Below are positions 32,634-42,387 of a stretch of DNA of 64,000 bases, in pieces. The notes beneath the pieces are model-generated. The model was not told where the DNA came from. It made no database searches and was given only the letters and a program-made list of their open reading frames with translations. Made by a program: the position numbers and the translations under genes. Numbering within the stretch: the stretch's first letter is position 1; each line of letters begins with the position of its first letter. Source of the DNA: Buttiauxella selenatireducens (GTDB lineage Bacteria > Pseudomonadota > Gammaproteobacteria > Enterobacterales > Enterobacteriaceae); NCBI RefSeq assembly GCF_031432975.1, contig NZ_CP133838.1, forward strand, positions 3,162,001 through 3,226,000, in the 5' to 3' direction.

Positions 32634-35600
32634 TAATCGCTCCTTTGCCCACTCAGTGAGGCATTCAGTCGTGCATCCGGGCCAATCTGCGCCAGGGCTT
32701 CGTGCAGGACTTTGGTCTGTGTCTGCTCCAGAATGGTTTTGATTTTCTGCGCCAGCGCATTGTCCTGCGCCGGATCGCCGGAAGCTTTAACATCAAAATG
32801 CGGGCTGTTTTCGACCTTAATGTGGTAAACAGGTGGAGGGAGTGGCTGGCTTTTCTTTGCCTGCTCCACGGCGGCATCAATCGCGGGTGTGAGGGTCTGG
32901 TCGCTGACTTTTGCCAGGTCCTTCGGTTGTACTTTCGCCACCTTATCGCTGGCCGGCGACGTACTGTCATCACTGCTGAACCAGCCCTTGATGCCTTCCC
33001 ATCCTTCCTTGATGTAAGGACCGACCACCTCGCCCATCTTCTGCCCCAGTTCGCTGCCCGCAAGCCCCCCAATTGCCCCACCCACCGCTGTGCCGATACC
33101 CGGAAGGATTGCCGTGCCAATCGCGGCCCCCACTGCGGCCCCTGCCAGCGCACCGCCCGTACTCCCGACCGCGCCACCCACCTCTGCCGCACTGCCGCCG
33201 TTCATCACCACAGATGCCGTGTTGATGGCGCCACCAGCAAGGGCGAGTGGTGTAAACATCCGACCTGCACCTTTGATAAACGGCGAGGACAGTTGCGCGC
33301 CGGTCTGCAGATAATTCACATCATCACTGAGCGCAGGCAACATCCCTGCCATGGCTGGTTGTACCCTCGCAACAGGCGCGTTTGTCACCTCTTTCCCCGT
33401 TCCGCTGGCATCCCCCGGCAATGACGGTTCAGGCATGTCATCATCGCTGAATTTTCCCTGCAGATAATCCAACCCGTACGTCGCCGCAAACGGAATCGCA
33501 TAAGACATCACCGCACCGGCAAGTCCCCTCCCGCGCGAACGTACCGGTCTGCGCGTATCACTTCCGGAGGCGGTATACTCCTCCCCGGCAGAATGAGGTC
33601 TGCGGGAGCCGCCTTTTCCTTTTTTGCCTTTCTTCCCCTTCCTGCCCCCTGATGGATCTCCACTGCCTGCGGCCTTTCCACCGCCACCCATGCGGTCCAT
33701 CTGGCGATTCATGCGCTCGAGCGCCGCTGCGGCGCGATTGGCGGAAATCGTGGTGTGGTCTGTGGCACCGCCCAGCTTTGCCTTGCCCATGCGGCCAAGT
33801 TGCTTCAGGTCGCTGAACATCGATATCAGACCTTTGGCCACGATATGCACGCCTTTCAGGGCCACCAGGCCCGCACCGATTTTCAGCGCCCAGCCAAAGG
33901 TCGATTTCGCCGTTTCTGAAGTTTCCAGCAGGTTGCTCAGTCCGTCAGCCAGTGCGCTCACCGGTGGCTCAAGTTCATCGATCACCGGCAAAAGCAACGT
34001 CCCAAGGGAGATACTCAGGCTTTCCAGCCCCGACTGCATCCGGTCCATTCGGGCTTTGCGGGTAGCGGTTTTTTTCTGATACTCCTGCTCCATTGAGCCT
34101 GCATAGGCCGCCTCGTTACCGGCACTGGTCATGGCCTTTTTGAGCAGGTCAACATTTCCGGCAAGTTTTGCCACCGCACCGGATACTTCCTCACCAAAGA
34201 TCTGGCTGATAATGGCTTTTTGCTTTTCCGGTGACTGTTTCTTCACCGCCTCCAGCACTTTAATTAGCGTGGCCGGGGCGTTTTTCTGCATATCTCTGGC
34301 CAGCTGATTTGGCTCAAAACCGAGCATTGATAATCCGTTACGGCCCGATTTTGTTGTGGCAAAGCCAGCGGTCAGACGACCTGAAATATTCTTCATGGCC
34401 GTCGCACCGGTTTCTTCTGTTTCACCCGAAGCGACCAGTGTGGCGGCCAGTGCGGCGGACTGATTATTACTGAACCCGGATAGCTTCGTATTCGCGCCCA
34501 TGCGACGCATGATGGCGGCTACTTCCATCGGTTTTGCTGCCATTTCGTTCGAGGTCTGGTTGATATAGTCAGCCAGTTTCATCACCTGGTTCTGATCCAG
34601 CTTCATGGAGGTGCGCAGCTTTGCCATGGTGTCACCGGCAGTAGCGGCATCAGTATCAAACGCCACCGCCAGTTTTGCGGCATCAACGGAAAACTTCAGC
34701 AGTTGCTTTGAGTCCACCTTGCCGTCAGCACCATTCGCCACACCGGCCTGTCCACCAGCCGCGACAATTTCTGTCATGCCCTGCTGGGAGATCCCCAGTT
34801 TTTTCGCCTGGTTGCGGACCTGCAGCTGGAAGTTGCGATCCTCATCCGCATCACGGAAATTCACCACTTTTTGCACGTCAGACCACGCATACTCGTAGTC
34901 CATAGCTTTTTTCCCCATCGCCACCAGAGGGGCGGCAGCAACGGCGGTCCCCAGTACCTGCCCTTTCAGGCTGGCACGGGTGGCGCGGTTATCCTCCATT
35001 TTTGCCCGTGCGCTGTTCATCGTCTGAATGCGCCGTTCCTGCTTTTGCAGTGCTGCACTGGCCTTGCCAGCATCGGCGGTCAGTCGGGTTTGCTCTTTGG
35101 CCAGATTGCGGGTGTCCACGCCGGTCTTTTTCAGCGCACTTCCCAGCGACTGTAGCCGGACTTTTTCTTTGTCTGCCGCCGCGGTCAGAGAGTGCATTTC
35201 ACGGGTTGCGGCGTTGTCTTCACGGCGCTTGCCGGCAACCTCCGCTGACGCCTTTTTGTAGGCCGGACGAAGTTGTTCCAGAGATTGCGTGGCGCGTGTA
35301 TGTTCCACACGCTGCTCGCGGGTCAGCTTCCCGTTACGGGCCAGCTCCACATCCAGATTGCGCAGTGTTTCTTCCGCACCGGCTATCCCTTTCTGATAAC
35401 GACGCTGTTCCGCCTGCGCCTCACGCAAAGCCTGACCAGCGGCATCAACACGCTTTTTGTTTTCGCTCAGCTGCCGGTTTGTTTCTTTCAGTGCCTGCTG
35501 GGTTTTCAGATGTGCCTGTGCATCACCCTGCTGCTTTTTCAGGTTTCCGAGTGCCGCCCCCACCTCCGCAGCACTTTTACGCATGGTGTTCAGCGACTTA

Positions 35601-35671
35601 TCCGCTGACGTAAAGGCCGGACTCATCGCATCCTTTGCACTGAGCAGGACCGAGACTTTTTTATCCGCCAC
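32633..35671 (-). CDS. tail tape measure protein (P2 gpT type)
   Basis: 1012 residues; sets tail length and is ejected with DNA. Residues about 10-230 are charged, heptad-rich coiled coil (LKTQQALKETNRQLSENKK). The TMP core at about 230-560 carries GMTEIVAAGGQAG and KNISGRLTAGFA motifs typical of the TIGR01760-type core. A Gly/Lys/Arg-rich linker lies near 660-690, and a glycine-rich hydrophobic stretch at about 810-880 may insert into the membrane. Start codon GTG at 35671. The end of the E' frameshift frame overlaps this start. Confidence 0.92.
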   Translation of the reverse strand: MADKKVSVLLSAKDAMSPAFTSADKSLNTMRKSAAEVGAALGNLKKQQGDAQAHLKTQQALKETNRQLSENKKRVDAAGQALREAQAEQRRYQKGIAGAEETLRNLDVELARNGKLTREQRVEHTRATQSLEQLRPAYKKASAEVAGKRREDNAATREMHSLTAAADKEKVRLQSLGSALKKTGVDTRNLAKEQTRLTADAGKASAALQKQERRIQTMNSARAKMEDNRATRASLKGQVLGTAVAAAPLVAMGKKAMDYEYAWSDVQKVVNFRDADEDRNFQLQVRNQAKKLGISQQGMTEIVAAGGQAGVANGADGKVDSKQLLKFSVDAAKLAVAFDTDAATAGDTMAKLRTSMKLDQNQVMKLADYINQTSNEMAAKPMEVAAIMRRMGANTKLSGFSNNQSAALAATLVASGETEETGATAMKNISGRLTAGFATTKSGRNGLSMLGFEPNQLARDMQKNAPATLIKVLEAVKKQSPEKQKAIISQIFGEEVSGAVAKLAGNVDLLKKAMTSAGNEAAYAGSMEQEYQKKTATRKARMDRMQSGLESLSISLGTLLLPVIDELEPPVSALADGLSNLLETSETAKSTFGWALKIGAGLVALKGVHIVAKGLISMFSDLKQLGRMGKAKLGGATDHTTISANRAAAALERMNRQMDRMGGGGKAAGSGDPSGGRKGKKGKKGKGGSRRPHSAGEEYTASGSDTRRPVRSRGRGLAGAVMSYAIPFAATYGLDYLQGKFSDDDMPEPSLPGDASGTGKEVTNAPVARVQPAMAGMLPALSDDVNYLQTGAQLSSPFIKGAGRMFTPLALAGGAINTASVVMNGGSAAEVGGAVGSTGGALAGAAVGAAIGTAILPGIGTAVGGAIGGLAGSELGQKMGEVVGPYIKEGWEGIKGWFSSDDSTSPASDKVAKVQPKDLAKVSDQTLTPAIDAAVEQAKKSQPLPPPVYHIKVENSPHFDVKASGDPAQDNALAQKIKTILEQTQTKVLHEALAQIGPDARLNASLSGQRSD

Positions 35672-36412
35672 GTTTCACCCCTAATTTCATCATGGCCAGC
35701 TCGTAACGCTTCAGTGCGCGGGGGGCTGACCAGGAAAGAATTTCACTTTCGCTGGCGTGATAAACCAGCGGGAGGATATCGGTCAGTCGGTCAACGTCTC
35801 CGTCTGAAAGAAGTCCCCCTGTTGCGTCAAAAAATCGCGCACCCGCTCCATCAGGTGGTTAAAGTCCGGCATATGAAACTGATCGATAACATCCTGGTGC
35901 AGACCGGTACAGCTACTGGCCACCATCATCCCGCGCCTGTGTGCGTCTTTTTCAATCCGTAGCTGGCGGGTCAGTCCTACGGTCGGCGGCTGCAGTCGAT
36001 ACTCCGTCATCTCACCGTTGACTGGATCATGGATGGCAACCAGCAGCGTCGGGCTGTCCGGTAAAAAGGTGATAGTGTCTGCTTTTTCCCCGGCCTCACG
36101 CTTCGCGTCCGCCTCTTCTTCCAACAGGTCGGCAGTGGTGTAATTGGTCAGGCGATCTACCTGTACGACCAGGCTGTTGTAGTCCGGTTTTTTCAACTGA
36201 GCGATGATGTCATCCGTCTGACCGGTCATCGCGACCGCCAGCTCAAACTCCTGGTCGAGGGCATGGAAGCCAGAGGGATCATTGTCGGCATCAAATTTTT
36301 TACCGATTTCACGCACCTGCTTAGCCGTCAGGGTGCAGACGGTGAGCGTGCTTAACACACCATTGGCGGTGGTGATCGGAAAGACCAACGGGATTGTTCG
36401 GATAAAGGACAT
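35661..36412 (-). CDS. tail assembly chaperone gpE with -1 frameshift extension (E+E')
   Basis: The zero frame from 36412 (MSFIRTIPLVFP) gives gpE of about 209 residues, ending at 35783. A slippery heptamer T-TTT-TTG lies at 35834-35828 in the correct phase (GAT TTT TTG). A -1 slip there continues as DATGGLLSDGDVDRLTDILP and ends KRYELAMMKLGVKRGG at 35661. That extension resembles the E' tail part, is open, and overlaps the tape measure start. This is the P2 E/E' arrangement, equivalent to lambda G/GT, and directs tape-measure assembly. The coordinates given cover the fusion product. Confidence 0.85.
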
Positions 36413-36428
36413 AGCGACTCCGGATAAA

Positions 36429-36454
36429 TAAAAAACCCCGCACAATGGCGGGGT
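36429..36454 (-). terminator. hairpin with U-run between tail tube and E genes
   Basis: On the minus strand CCCCGCC-ATTG-TGCGGGG-type stem followed by TTTTTTATTT. It lies between FII (ends 36476) and E (starts 36412) and probably attenuates transcription so that chaperone and tape measure are made in lower amounts than sheath and tube. Confidence 0.85.
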
Positions 36455-36475
36455 CAGGTGTTGTGAATGTGACGG

Positions 36476-36982
36476 TTAGTTCATACCAATCATGGCGCGG
36501 AACGGGGCGAGGAAGTCTTCCTGACCAAGATTGACCACGCTGCCGTCGCTGGCGACTTCCCAGCAGATTTTGCCGTTGATGGTCTTTTTCTTGCGCTTAC
36601 AGGACAAGCTCAGCACCGTCTGGGACAGCTCACTCATTTTGGTGTTGCTGTCCTCGATGTTATTAATTTCGCCAATCCATTCGGCCTTCACCTTAAATTC
36701 TTCCCCGTCCTCATCCCGGTAAGCCTCTTCGATGGTGACCGCGCAGCTTGAACCGGCCTGCAGGCCGTACATCACCAGGATTTCAGAGCGTGCGCCTTTG
36801 ACGGTGATGCTGCCGGTCATCGCTTCAATGCCAGTCGCCACTTCGCGCTCCACAAACGAGCCACCGCGCGTTTTTTCCATCACTTTTTTCGGTGCCGGAT
36901 CGGCAACATCTTCCAGCGTCAGATACAGGGGAACCCCCTGAATGGTGACGCGCTGGGCCATGCGGGTTAATACTCCAGCCAT
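36476..36982 (-). CDS. tail tube protein (P2 FII type)
   Basis: 168-residue major tail tube protein of contractile tails. Family features are the N-terminal LTRMAQRVTIQGVPLYLTLEDVA, a beta-rich middle with SITVKGARSEILVMYG, and the C-terminal LSLSCKRKKKTINGKICWE. The start overlaps the sheath gene stop (TAATG), coupling the two most abundant tail proteins. Confidence 0.92.
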   Translation of the reverse strand: MAGVLTRMAQRVTIQGVPLYLTLEDVADPAPKKVMEKTRGGSFVEREVATGIEAMTGSITVKGARSEILVMYGLQAGSSCAVTIEEAYRDEDGEEFKVKAEWIGEINNIEDSNTKMSELSQTVLSLSCKRKKKTINGKICWEVASDGSVVNLGQEDFLAPFRAMIGMN

Positions 36983-38424
36983 TACAGTACGCTCTCCAGG
37001 AATGATTCAACGATGCCGGTATCTTCGTTCAGGTGATACACGACGTGTTCGTTCGGGCTGTAACCGGCATAGTTAATGGCAATATGCCATTCACCGTTGC
37101 GGTAGTTGTCCGTGGTGTTCAGTGTCGGGTGCAGATAGACCCGCGCCCCGATTAACGCCTCTTCCATTTGCAACCCGGATAAGAAGTCATTAATCAGGCT
37201 GATGCGCTGATCCATAAAGGTTCGGGTCAGGTTCTCCGCCATCCCTTCTTCGGTGGTGGCCAACAGCTTACGAATGATGGTGTGCTCAAGCCCCACCTGT
37301 GACACAAAACGCCCGGAGACGGTGCGGTTACCAATCAGCGAATACCCGCCGCGTGACGTGCGCGCAAAATAGCTCACACCGTAGCGGTTGAGCAGGTCTC
37401 CACTGGTGGTTTTATCCAGCAGGTTGTAGTCAATATGGCGCTGCAACCCTTCAATATTGACCCCCATGCGACCTTTACCCGGTGATTCCCACGGCTTCAC
37501 ACGGGCAAAACAGGCCAGCGCCTGCGCTGACGGGGAGCCGTACACATAATCCGCCTCTGCCTGGCTCCAGACTTTCACCATCGGGTCGACCAGATAAAAC
37601 TGGTCGTAGCCGGTGCCGGTGACTGCCATCGATTCAGACAAATCAATCGCGTCCTGGTCATTAGTGGATGGACCATCCCCCACCGGAATGGCATAAATTT
37701 TCGCCCCGAGAGCCGCCAGCGCATCACTGACCGGTTTCTGACAGAAGCCCGGCGCGCTGATATGCGTCAGGGATTCCTGGGTGTTTTTCAGCGCCTGCAT
37801 GCCGGTGATACGCCCGGTGGCCGTATCCACACCACCAATGATGTTGGCCACCGTGGTGTTGCTGACCTGCGATTTTCCGCTGATGGTGAAGAGCGTTTCA
37901 GGCACAACATCAGCTGCACTCAGTCCCGCCGAGCCAGAGAGGACCAGCGTGTCAGTGTCGCTGATGGTATAGCTCACCACATCGGCGGTTTTCCCGCCCA
38001 CCGTAACGCTCCAGCCGGTCGGATCCGTCACATCGGTGGTCAGCGTAGTGTCTTTGAGCACCACTACCACATTGCCGGTGACAGGCTCATCCGTCGCGGA
38101 AACCACGGTACCGGTGTAATCCGCTGGCGCGGGCTCATCGTCCCCTTCTTCAACCACCACCACATAACAAGCCACGGACGCCAGTTGCTGGATAACCGCA
38201 ATCGCCGGGTACAGCGTACCCGCCTCTGCACCGCTCGGATCGAGTGCGGTAAGCTGGGCCGGATTCGTAATGCGGTACGGTTTATTACGCGGGATCAGCG
38301 GATCAAGGTTCGGGGCGGTTCCCACCAGGCCAAAAACCGTGGCGCCTGCAGGTCCCATTGGCTGTGGGGCTTTCTTGCTTTCAACGGACGCACCGTTATG
38401 CACAAAGCTCGTAATTTCTGGCAT
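36982..38424 (-). CDS. tail sheath protein (P2 FI type)
   Basis: Contractile sheath subunit of 480 residues starting MPEITSFVHNGAS after an AAGGAGCGG site at 38424. Conserved sheath features include TVFGLVGTAPN near the N-terminus and the C-terminal sheath domain with ARTSRGGYSLIGNRTVSGRFV and YAGYSPNEHVVYHLNED. An extra Ig-like domain (about 120-200, DEPVTGNVVVVLKDTTLTTDVTDPTG) appears inserted and probably decorates the outer surface of the sheath. Confidence 0.93.
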   Translation of the reverse strand: MPEITSFVHNGASVESKKAPQPMGPAGATVFGLVGTAPNLDPLIPRNKPYRITNPAQLTALDPSGAEAGTLYPAIAVIQQLASVACYVVVVEEGDDEPAPADYTGTVVSATDEPVTGNVVVVLKDTTLTTDVTDPTGWSVTVGGKTADVVSYTISDTDTLVLSGSAGLSAADVVPETLFTISGKSQVSNTTVANIIGGVDTATGRITGMQALKNTQESLTHISAPGFCQKPVSDALAALGAKIYAIPVGDGPSTNDQDAIDLSESMAVTGTGYDQFYLVDPMVKVWSQAEADYVYGSPSAQALACFARVKPWESPGKGRMGVNIEGLQRHIDYNLLDKTTSGDLLNRYGVSYFARTSRGGYSLIGNRTVSGRFVSQVGLEHTIIRKLLATTEEGMAENLTRTFMDQRISLINDFLSGLQMEEALIGARVYLHPTLNTTDNYRNGEWHIAINYAGYSPNEHVVYHLNEDTGIVESFLESVL

Positions 38425-38434
38425 TACCGCTCCT

Positions 38435-38620
38435 TTATTTACGTTTTTTAGTGTGGGAGGCCTGAGCAGTGTCCGCCTCATCAGCCGGTTTAATGTGGCC
38501 GTTCAGCTGCAGGATTTTGGCCTGTCGCTCAGTCAGTTCAATGGCGGTACCGGCGTCAAGCCAGTGACCGCTGCCGGGATGTTCAATCCCGCGCACCACG
38601 ATAAATTTTTTGCTCGCCAT
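38435..38620 (-). CDS. small protein between tail fibre and sheath genes
   Basis: About 61 residues starting MASKKFIVVRGIEHPG after a CCGGAG ribosome-binding site, ending in a basic tail TKKRK. It lies where P2 carries its fun(Z) moron, between the fibre module and FI. I do not recognise the family. The position suggests either a small tail protein or a moron. Confidence 0.6.
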   Translation of the reverse strand: MASKKFIVVRGIEHPGSGHWLDAGTAIELTERQAKILQLNGHIKPADEADTAQASHTKKRK

Positions 38621-38676
38621 AGATTCTCCGGACGTAAAAAAAGCGACCGTAGTCGCTGTCATGAATGGGTGAGGTG

Positions 38677-39279
38677 TTAACATGTTGGCAGTTCCGGCCA
38701 GGTAATATGCTCAGGGGCTGACGTATCCAGCGACTGCAGCTGTTTGATGTAGCCCCGCCAGGCAATCAGCCGGGACTGGTCCTCATCGCTGAGCATTCCC
38801 AGCATCAGATCGACTTTCCAGTCGCTGCTCCTTGCTTCAGCCTCGAGGATCAGCTCATCCCTTTTCATCCGGGCATGCTGAACGGCTGCGGCAGACTGCG
38901 CATCCGTATCGGTCACCCATTCAGTGCCGGACCATGTATCAAAATCAGTGGCGGGGACCAGCCGCGTGGTGTTATCCGGATACTCACCTGGCGTCGTTAC
39001 GGGTACGGAGGCACCGGTCTGTGTGCAATACACGGTTTCGCCTCGATGATCAGGAACACTGAGCCATGCCGTATTCTCAGCATTGCGTATCACAGCCCAG
39101 CCCGTCTTCTCTGCCGGAGGCTTTTCAGTACAGCCATGTGCCGGAATACCCACGCCGACGGGCAGCACCTCCACGGAAGGGTGCGAATATTCACCGGTTA
39201 AACCGTCAAAGTTATAGACCGTCACCATCCCTGCCGTGGTGCAAATCTGTTTTTTATTCAGTATCGCGTTGGTCATCAT
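38677..39279 (-). CDS. tail fibre assembly chaperone (Tfa/gpG type)
   Basis: 200 residues with the variable N-terminus and the conserved C-terminal block of tail fibre assembly proteins: MKRDELILEAEARSSDWKVD, then DEDQSRLIAWRGYIKQLQSLD. It directly follows the fibre gene with a 4-nt overlap, as usual, and would fold the fibre tip. Confidence 0.9.
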   Translation of the reverse strand: MMTNAILNKKQICTTAGMVTVYNFDGLTGEYSHPSVEVLPVGVGIPAHGCTEKPPAEKTGWAVIRNAENTAWLSVPDHRGETVYCTQTGASVPVTTPGEYPDNTTRLVPATDFDTWSGTEWVTDTDAQSAAAVQHARMKRDELILEAEARSSDWKVDLMLGMLSDEDQSRLIAWRGYIKQLQSLDTSAPEHITWPELPTC

Positions 39280-40445
39280 GCTGCCCTCACGATGTAGTTA
39301 AATGCCACGTTTCGGGGACGGGTGATCACCGCGTTGTAACCACCTGTTACAGTCCCCACGCCATTCCTCTCGGCTATAATTTCTGTCGTATGGACATCAG
39401 GGGCTGCCCCTTCAAAATCGTCCCCGTTAAAAGGATCAGTGTCATTGGTGAGTTTCGGGAAGGGCAGACTTCTGGGGTAACCCGTTGAATACCCATCAAA
39501 GGCCAGCAGCGTACCTTTCTGTGCTGAAAGCAGAGCACGCCCCCTATCCACCCGACGCATATCATCCCAGCCACGGATAAATTCTCCTCGTAGATCGGGC
39601 AATGTCCCTGAAGGATAGGCCTGCGCAAGCTTTGGATAGAGTGCGGTGCTGAACGCGGCTCCGTTACATTTCAGCCATCCGGCAGGCGGCGTAGCGCCGG
39701 GCCACGGCATCGGGAAACCAACCGGAATATAAACCTGCATATCATCATTTGTCAGATATTGCGTATGCGGATCAGCCTCGCCTTCATGTTCCGCGATGGC
39801 CTGCGCAATATCCTGTGGGATAAGCAGGTTATCTTTGGCTTGTGCAATCGCCTGCTCACCGGCGGCCTTTATCTCAGCAAGGTTTTGAGCGATCTGGAGA
39901 TATTTTTCATCCGCCTCCTCTTCTTTAAGGTACTGAAAATGCGGATCGTCGTCTTCAAGATGCGCCGCCATTTCCTCCGAAACCTTCTGGTCGACATAGT
40001 TGCGGGTCGCCAGCACCGTGGAATCATCCACAATCAGCGTGACCTTCGCCCCTTCGGTGAAAATGACATTCATCCGGATGACCATCGTCCCGGATGCCCC
40101 CTCCTCCGTTGCCACTTTGTATTGTGGGGGCATCGAACAGACCGCAACCAGGGTGCCGTCCGCCGTTTTGATCCCCATCTCACGTATCCAGAACGGACCA
40201 ATGGCGGCGGGCAGCACGGCTTCAGCTATCAAGATGGACGGGTTGGTTTTATCCTGTGACAGACTGTTCAGTTGCCCGGTAAAAACGGTGTTGACCAGTT
40301 CAGTCTGCGTGGCGTCAGGTCTGGGGACGTCGCCATGACCGTCGCCAATGACAAAGGTCGTTATTTTTGCCTCCAGCCCGGTTTCGATGGACTGTGCACA
40401 CACCGCTGCACCGACCGTGGTCAGAATGCCGTAAAACTCACTCAT
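39276..40445 (-). CDS. tail fibre protein (P2 gpH-like)
   Basis: Receptor-binding fibre of 389 residues, shorter than P2 gpH (about 670). The N-terminal 150 residues are the conserved baseplate-attachment domain (FYGILTTVGAAVCAQSIETG, IGPFWIREMGIKTADGTLVAV). A collagen-like/coiled middle with EADEKYLQIAQNLAEI follows, then a tail-collar-like motif FPMPWPGATPPAGWLKCNGAAF and the tip ending in VAFNYIVRAA. Tip exchange with other phages is likely at this place. Confidence 0.9.
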   Translation of the reverse strand: MSEFYGILTTVGAAVCAQSIETGLEAKITTFVIGDGHGDVPRPDATQTELVNTVFTGQLNSLSQDKTNPSILIAEAVLPAAIGPFWIREMGIKTADGTLVAVCSMPPQYKVATEEGASGTMVIRMNVIFTEGAKVTLIVDDSTVLATRNYVDQKVSEEMAAHLEDDDPHFQYLKEEEADEKYLQIAQNLAEIKAAGEQAIAQAKDNLLIPQDIAQAIAEHEGEADPHTQYLTNDDMQVYIPVGFPMPWPGATPPAGWLKCNGAAFSTALYPKLAQAYPSGTLPDLRGEFIRGWDDMRRVDRGRALLSAQKGTLLAFDGYSTGYPRSLPFPKLTNDTDPFNGDDFEGAAPDVHTTEIIAERNGVGTVTGGYNAVITRPRNVAFNYIVRAA

Positions 40446-41059
40446 GCTGTCTCCCTGAATGGAATAGTGATATCGGTTACTGCGTAGATGGCGCAGGCAC
40501 TAAAGCCACTGGCCGTCAGCGAAATATCATCTGGTTTTTTGGGGCCAATACTGATTTCAGTGCCGGAGGTGGTGGCCACACCGATATATGCCCGGGTGAT
40601 CACTTCGCGAACCAGTTGCAGCGAAGCAATATCACGCTCCGCTTTGTAAGCATTGATGCGCGCCAGCACGCGCTGGGTGGTTGCTTCATCCAGTGGTTGC
40701 TCCATCAGGTGAGCAATAACACTCAACGCATACGGCCCGCTGCGCTCCACCGTGACATTGAAACCGAGTGCGGCCAGCGCATCAGCAATCCCCTGCCGGG
40801 TACAGGCGTGCGACTGAATAATCAGGCCGTTTGCCACCGTCCCCCTGACGCTCTGCTCAGCATCATCGGCAGCCCAGTCCAGCACCCCGCGTTCAATGGC
40901 CAGCGCCGGCAAATACTGCGCCGGTGTATTCCGTGGAAACAGCAGCGTTCGATATGGTGCTTGCGATTCAATCGTGGCCAGGCACTCATCGAGCAGGTTT
41001 TCAAGTGCATGCTGTAGCCCGGAGCGGTTATCGGGCTGAATACTGGCATCAGAGGTCAT
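40442..41059 (-). CDS. baseplate wedge protein gpI-like
   Basis: P2 gpI family tail/baseplate protein, about 205 residues from MTSDASIQPDN. The block YLPALAIERGVLDWAADDAEQSVRGTVAN matches the family. The start at 41059 overlaps the end of gpJ by 11 nt; longer in-frame starts would overlap J much more. It lies between J and H, as in P2. Confidence 0.88.
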   Translation of the reverse strand: MTSDASIQPDNRSGLQHALENLLDECLATIESQAPYRTLLFPRNTPAQYLPALAIERGVLDWAADDAEQSVRGTVANGLIIQSHACTRQGIADALAALGFNVTVERSGPYALSVIAHLMEQPLDEATTQRVLARINAYKAERDIASLQLVREVITRAYIGVATTSGTEISIGPKKPDDISLTASGFSACAIYAVTDITIPFRETA

Positions 41060-42056
41060 AGACCACCTCCAGCGCAATGCCAGTGCAGTAAGGAGCCTGG
41101 GTATGGTCGGTGGTGATGGTGTCTGCCGGTTCGTGAAGTTCAACGCTGGTCACTGACTGCGGTTTTTGCATCAGGTAATACAGCATCGAGAGGTCAATAC
41201 GCCCTTCCAGGCGCATGGCGTTTCGGGTGTAGGTGTCCAACTCCTGCCGGATAGCCTCCACATTGATCAGCCCATCCGGGGTATTTTTACCGTGCAGGAC
41301 GGCACGCACTGTGTACTCCAGGGGTTGTCCGGCATACGTGGTGATAATGTCGGTTTCCAGTGCCACATCTTCACGCCGCAGATATGCCTGCGCCTGCGCA
41401 AGCAACGCATCACTTGGCACACCGTTTTCTGTTTCGCGCGAAAGCAGCCACACACCAACCTTGCCGGTCCCCGGCTCTTCGACACGCGGGCTGGCATCGC
41501 GGATTTTTGCCGTAGCGGAATTATCCGGGAAGCGGTAGGTCACCGTGACCGTTCCGGCCTCCGGAGAGTCAATGGTGACATGCGGTTTTTCACCGAGGGT
41601 CATGGCGTGAAATTTATAGGCCGTCCGGCTCCCCGTCGTCGCAAACCCGTAGGCAGCCAGCAGAGAGCGAAAACGCAGATCATCATCACTTTCCATTTCG
41701 TCAGGGATTGGCGGAATAGCATCGGGATCGCCCCGGGCTATCACCTGCCGTTTGATACCAAAATCGGCTGCACGCGCATCCAGATTACTGCCCTGAGCCC
41801 ACAACAGGAGCATCTGCAGCATTTGCCAGTTGGCGCGGCGTTCGCGGGTGGTGACCACCTGCGACATCGCCTGCAGCAGCACCGTCAGCATTTCCGCGTT
41901 ATTCTCAAGCGTCGCGGTGATCTCGGCGGCATCCGCCGGACGCAGGCGTGTTACCTCGGCAATCAGCGCCTGCTTCAGTTCCGGCAGCCGGGCTGTCGCG
42001 CCGGTCACTTTCAGGGCATCGGGGACAGGGAGTCGGTCGGTTAAGGGGTTAAACAT
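41049..42056 (-). CDS. baseplate wedge protein gpJ-like
   Basis: 335 residues of the baseplate J family that forms the wedge ring. Motifs such as ETENGVPSDALLAQAQAYLRREDVALETDIITTYA fit the domain. Its ends overlap gpW and gpI by a few nt, in the fixed V-W-J-I order of P2-type tails. Confidence 0.92.
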   Translation of the reverse strand: MFNPLTDRLPVPDALKVTGATARLPELKQALIAEVTRLRPADAAEITATLENNAEMLTVLLQAMSQVVTTRERRANWQMLQMLLLWAQGSNLDARAADFGIKRQVIARGDPDAIPPIPDEMESDDDLRFRSLLAAYGFATTGSRTAYKFHAMTLGEKPHVTIDSPEAGTVTVTYRFPDNSATAKIRDASPRVEEPGTGKVGVWLLSRETENGVPSDALLAQAQAYLRREDVALETDIITTYAGQPLEYTVRAVLHGKNTPDGLINVEAIRQELDTYTRNAMRLEGRIDLSMLYYLMQKPQSVTSVELHEPADTITTDHTQAPYCTGIALEVVYDL

Positions 42057-42387
42057 TAAGGGTTACACTCACGGTTGCGGTTTTACCGTTGAACAGGCCC
42101 ACAAACTCCATCGCGCAACCGCCCGCTTTCGGGTGGATGTTGATTTTGTTGCAGCTAAAGTCGAGCACACCGTTAACCGGTTCAAGAAGCGCGGTACTGG
42201 CGGCAGATTTCATCAGGAGTGCGGTTGTGGGGGTGAGGTTGGCACTGAGGTATTTCAGTACGTCAGAACCAAAATCGCGATGGCGGTTACGCGCCCCTTT
42301 TGGGGTGGTCATGACCTGCCCCAGCCGGGAGGCGAGCTGGGTGATATCTTCAATGGCGCGCCCCGTCTGTCGGTCCATGCCTATCAT
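42049..42387 (-). CDS. baseplate protein gpW-like (gp25 family)
   Basis: 112 residues with the gp25-like pattern MDRQTGRAIEDITQLASRLGQVMTTPKGAR...RHRDFGSDVLKYL. It builds the baseplate wedge. It is located between the V spike and J. Confidence 0.92.
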   Translation of the reverse strand: MIGMDRQTGRAIEDITQLASRLGQVMTTPKGARNRHRDFGSDVLKYLSANLTPTTALLMKSAASTALLEPVNGVLDFSCNKINIHPKAGGCAMEFVGLFNGKTATVSVTLNV

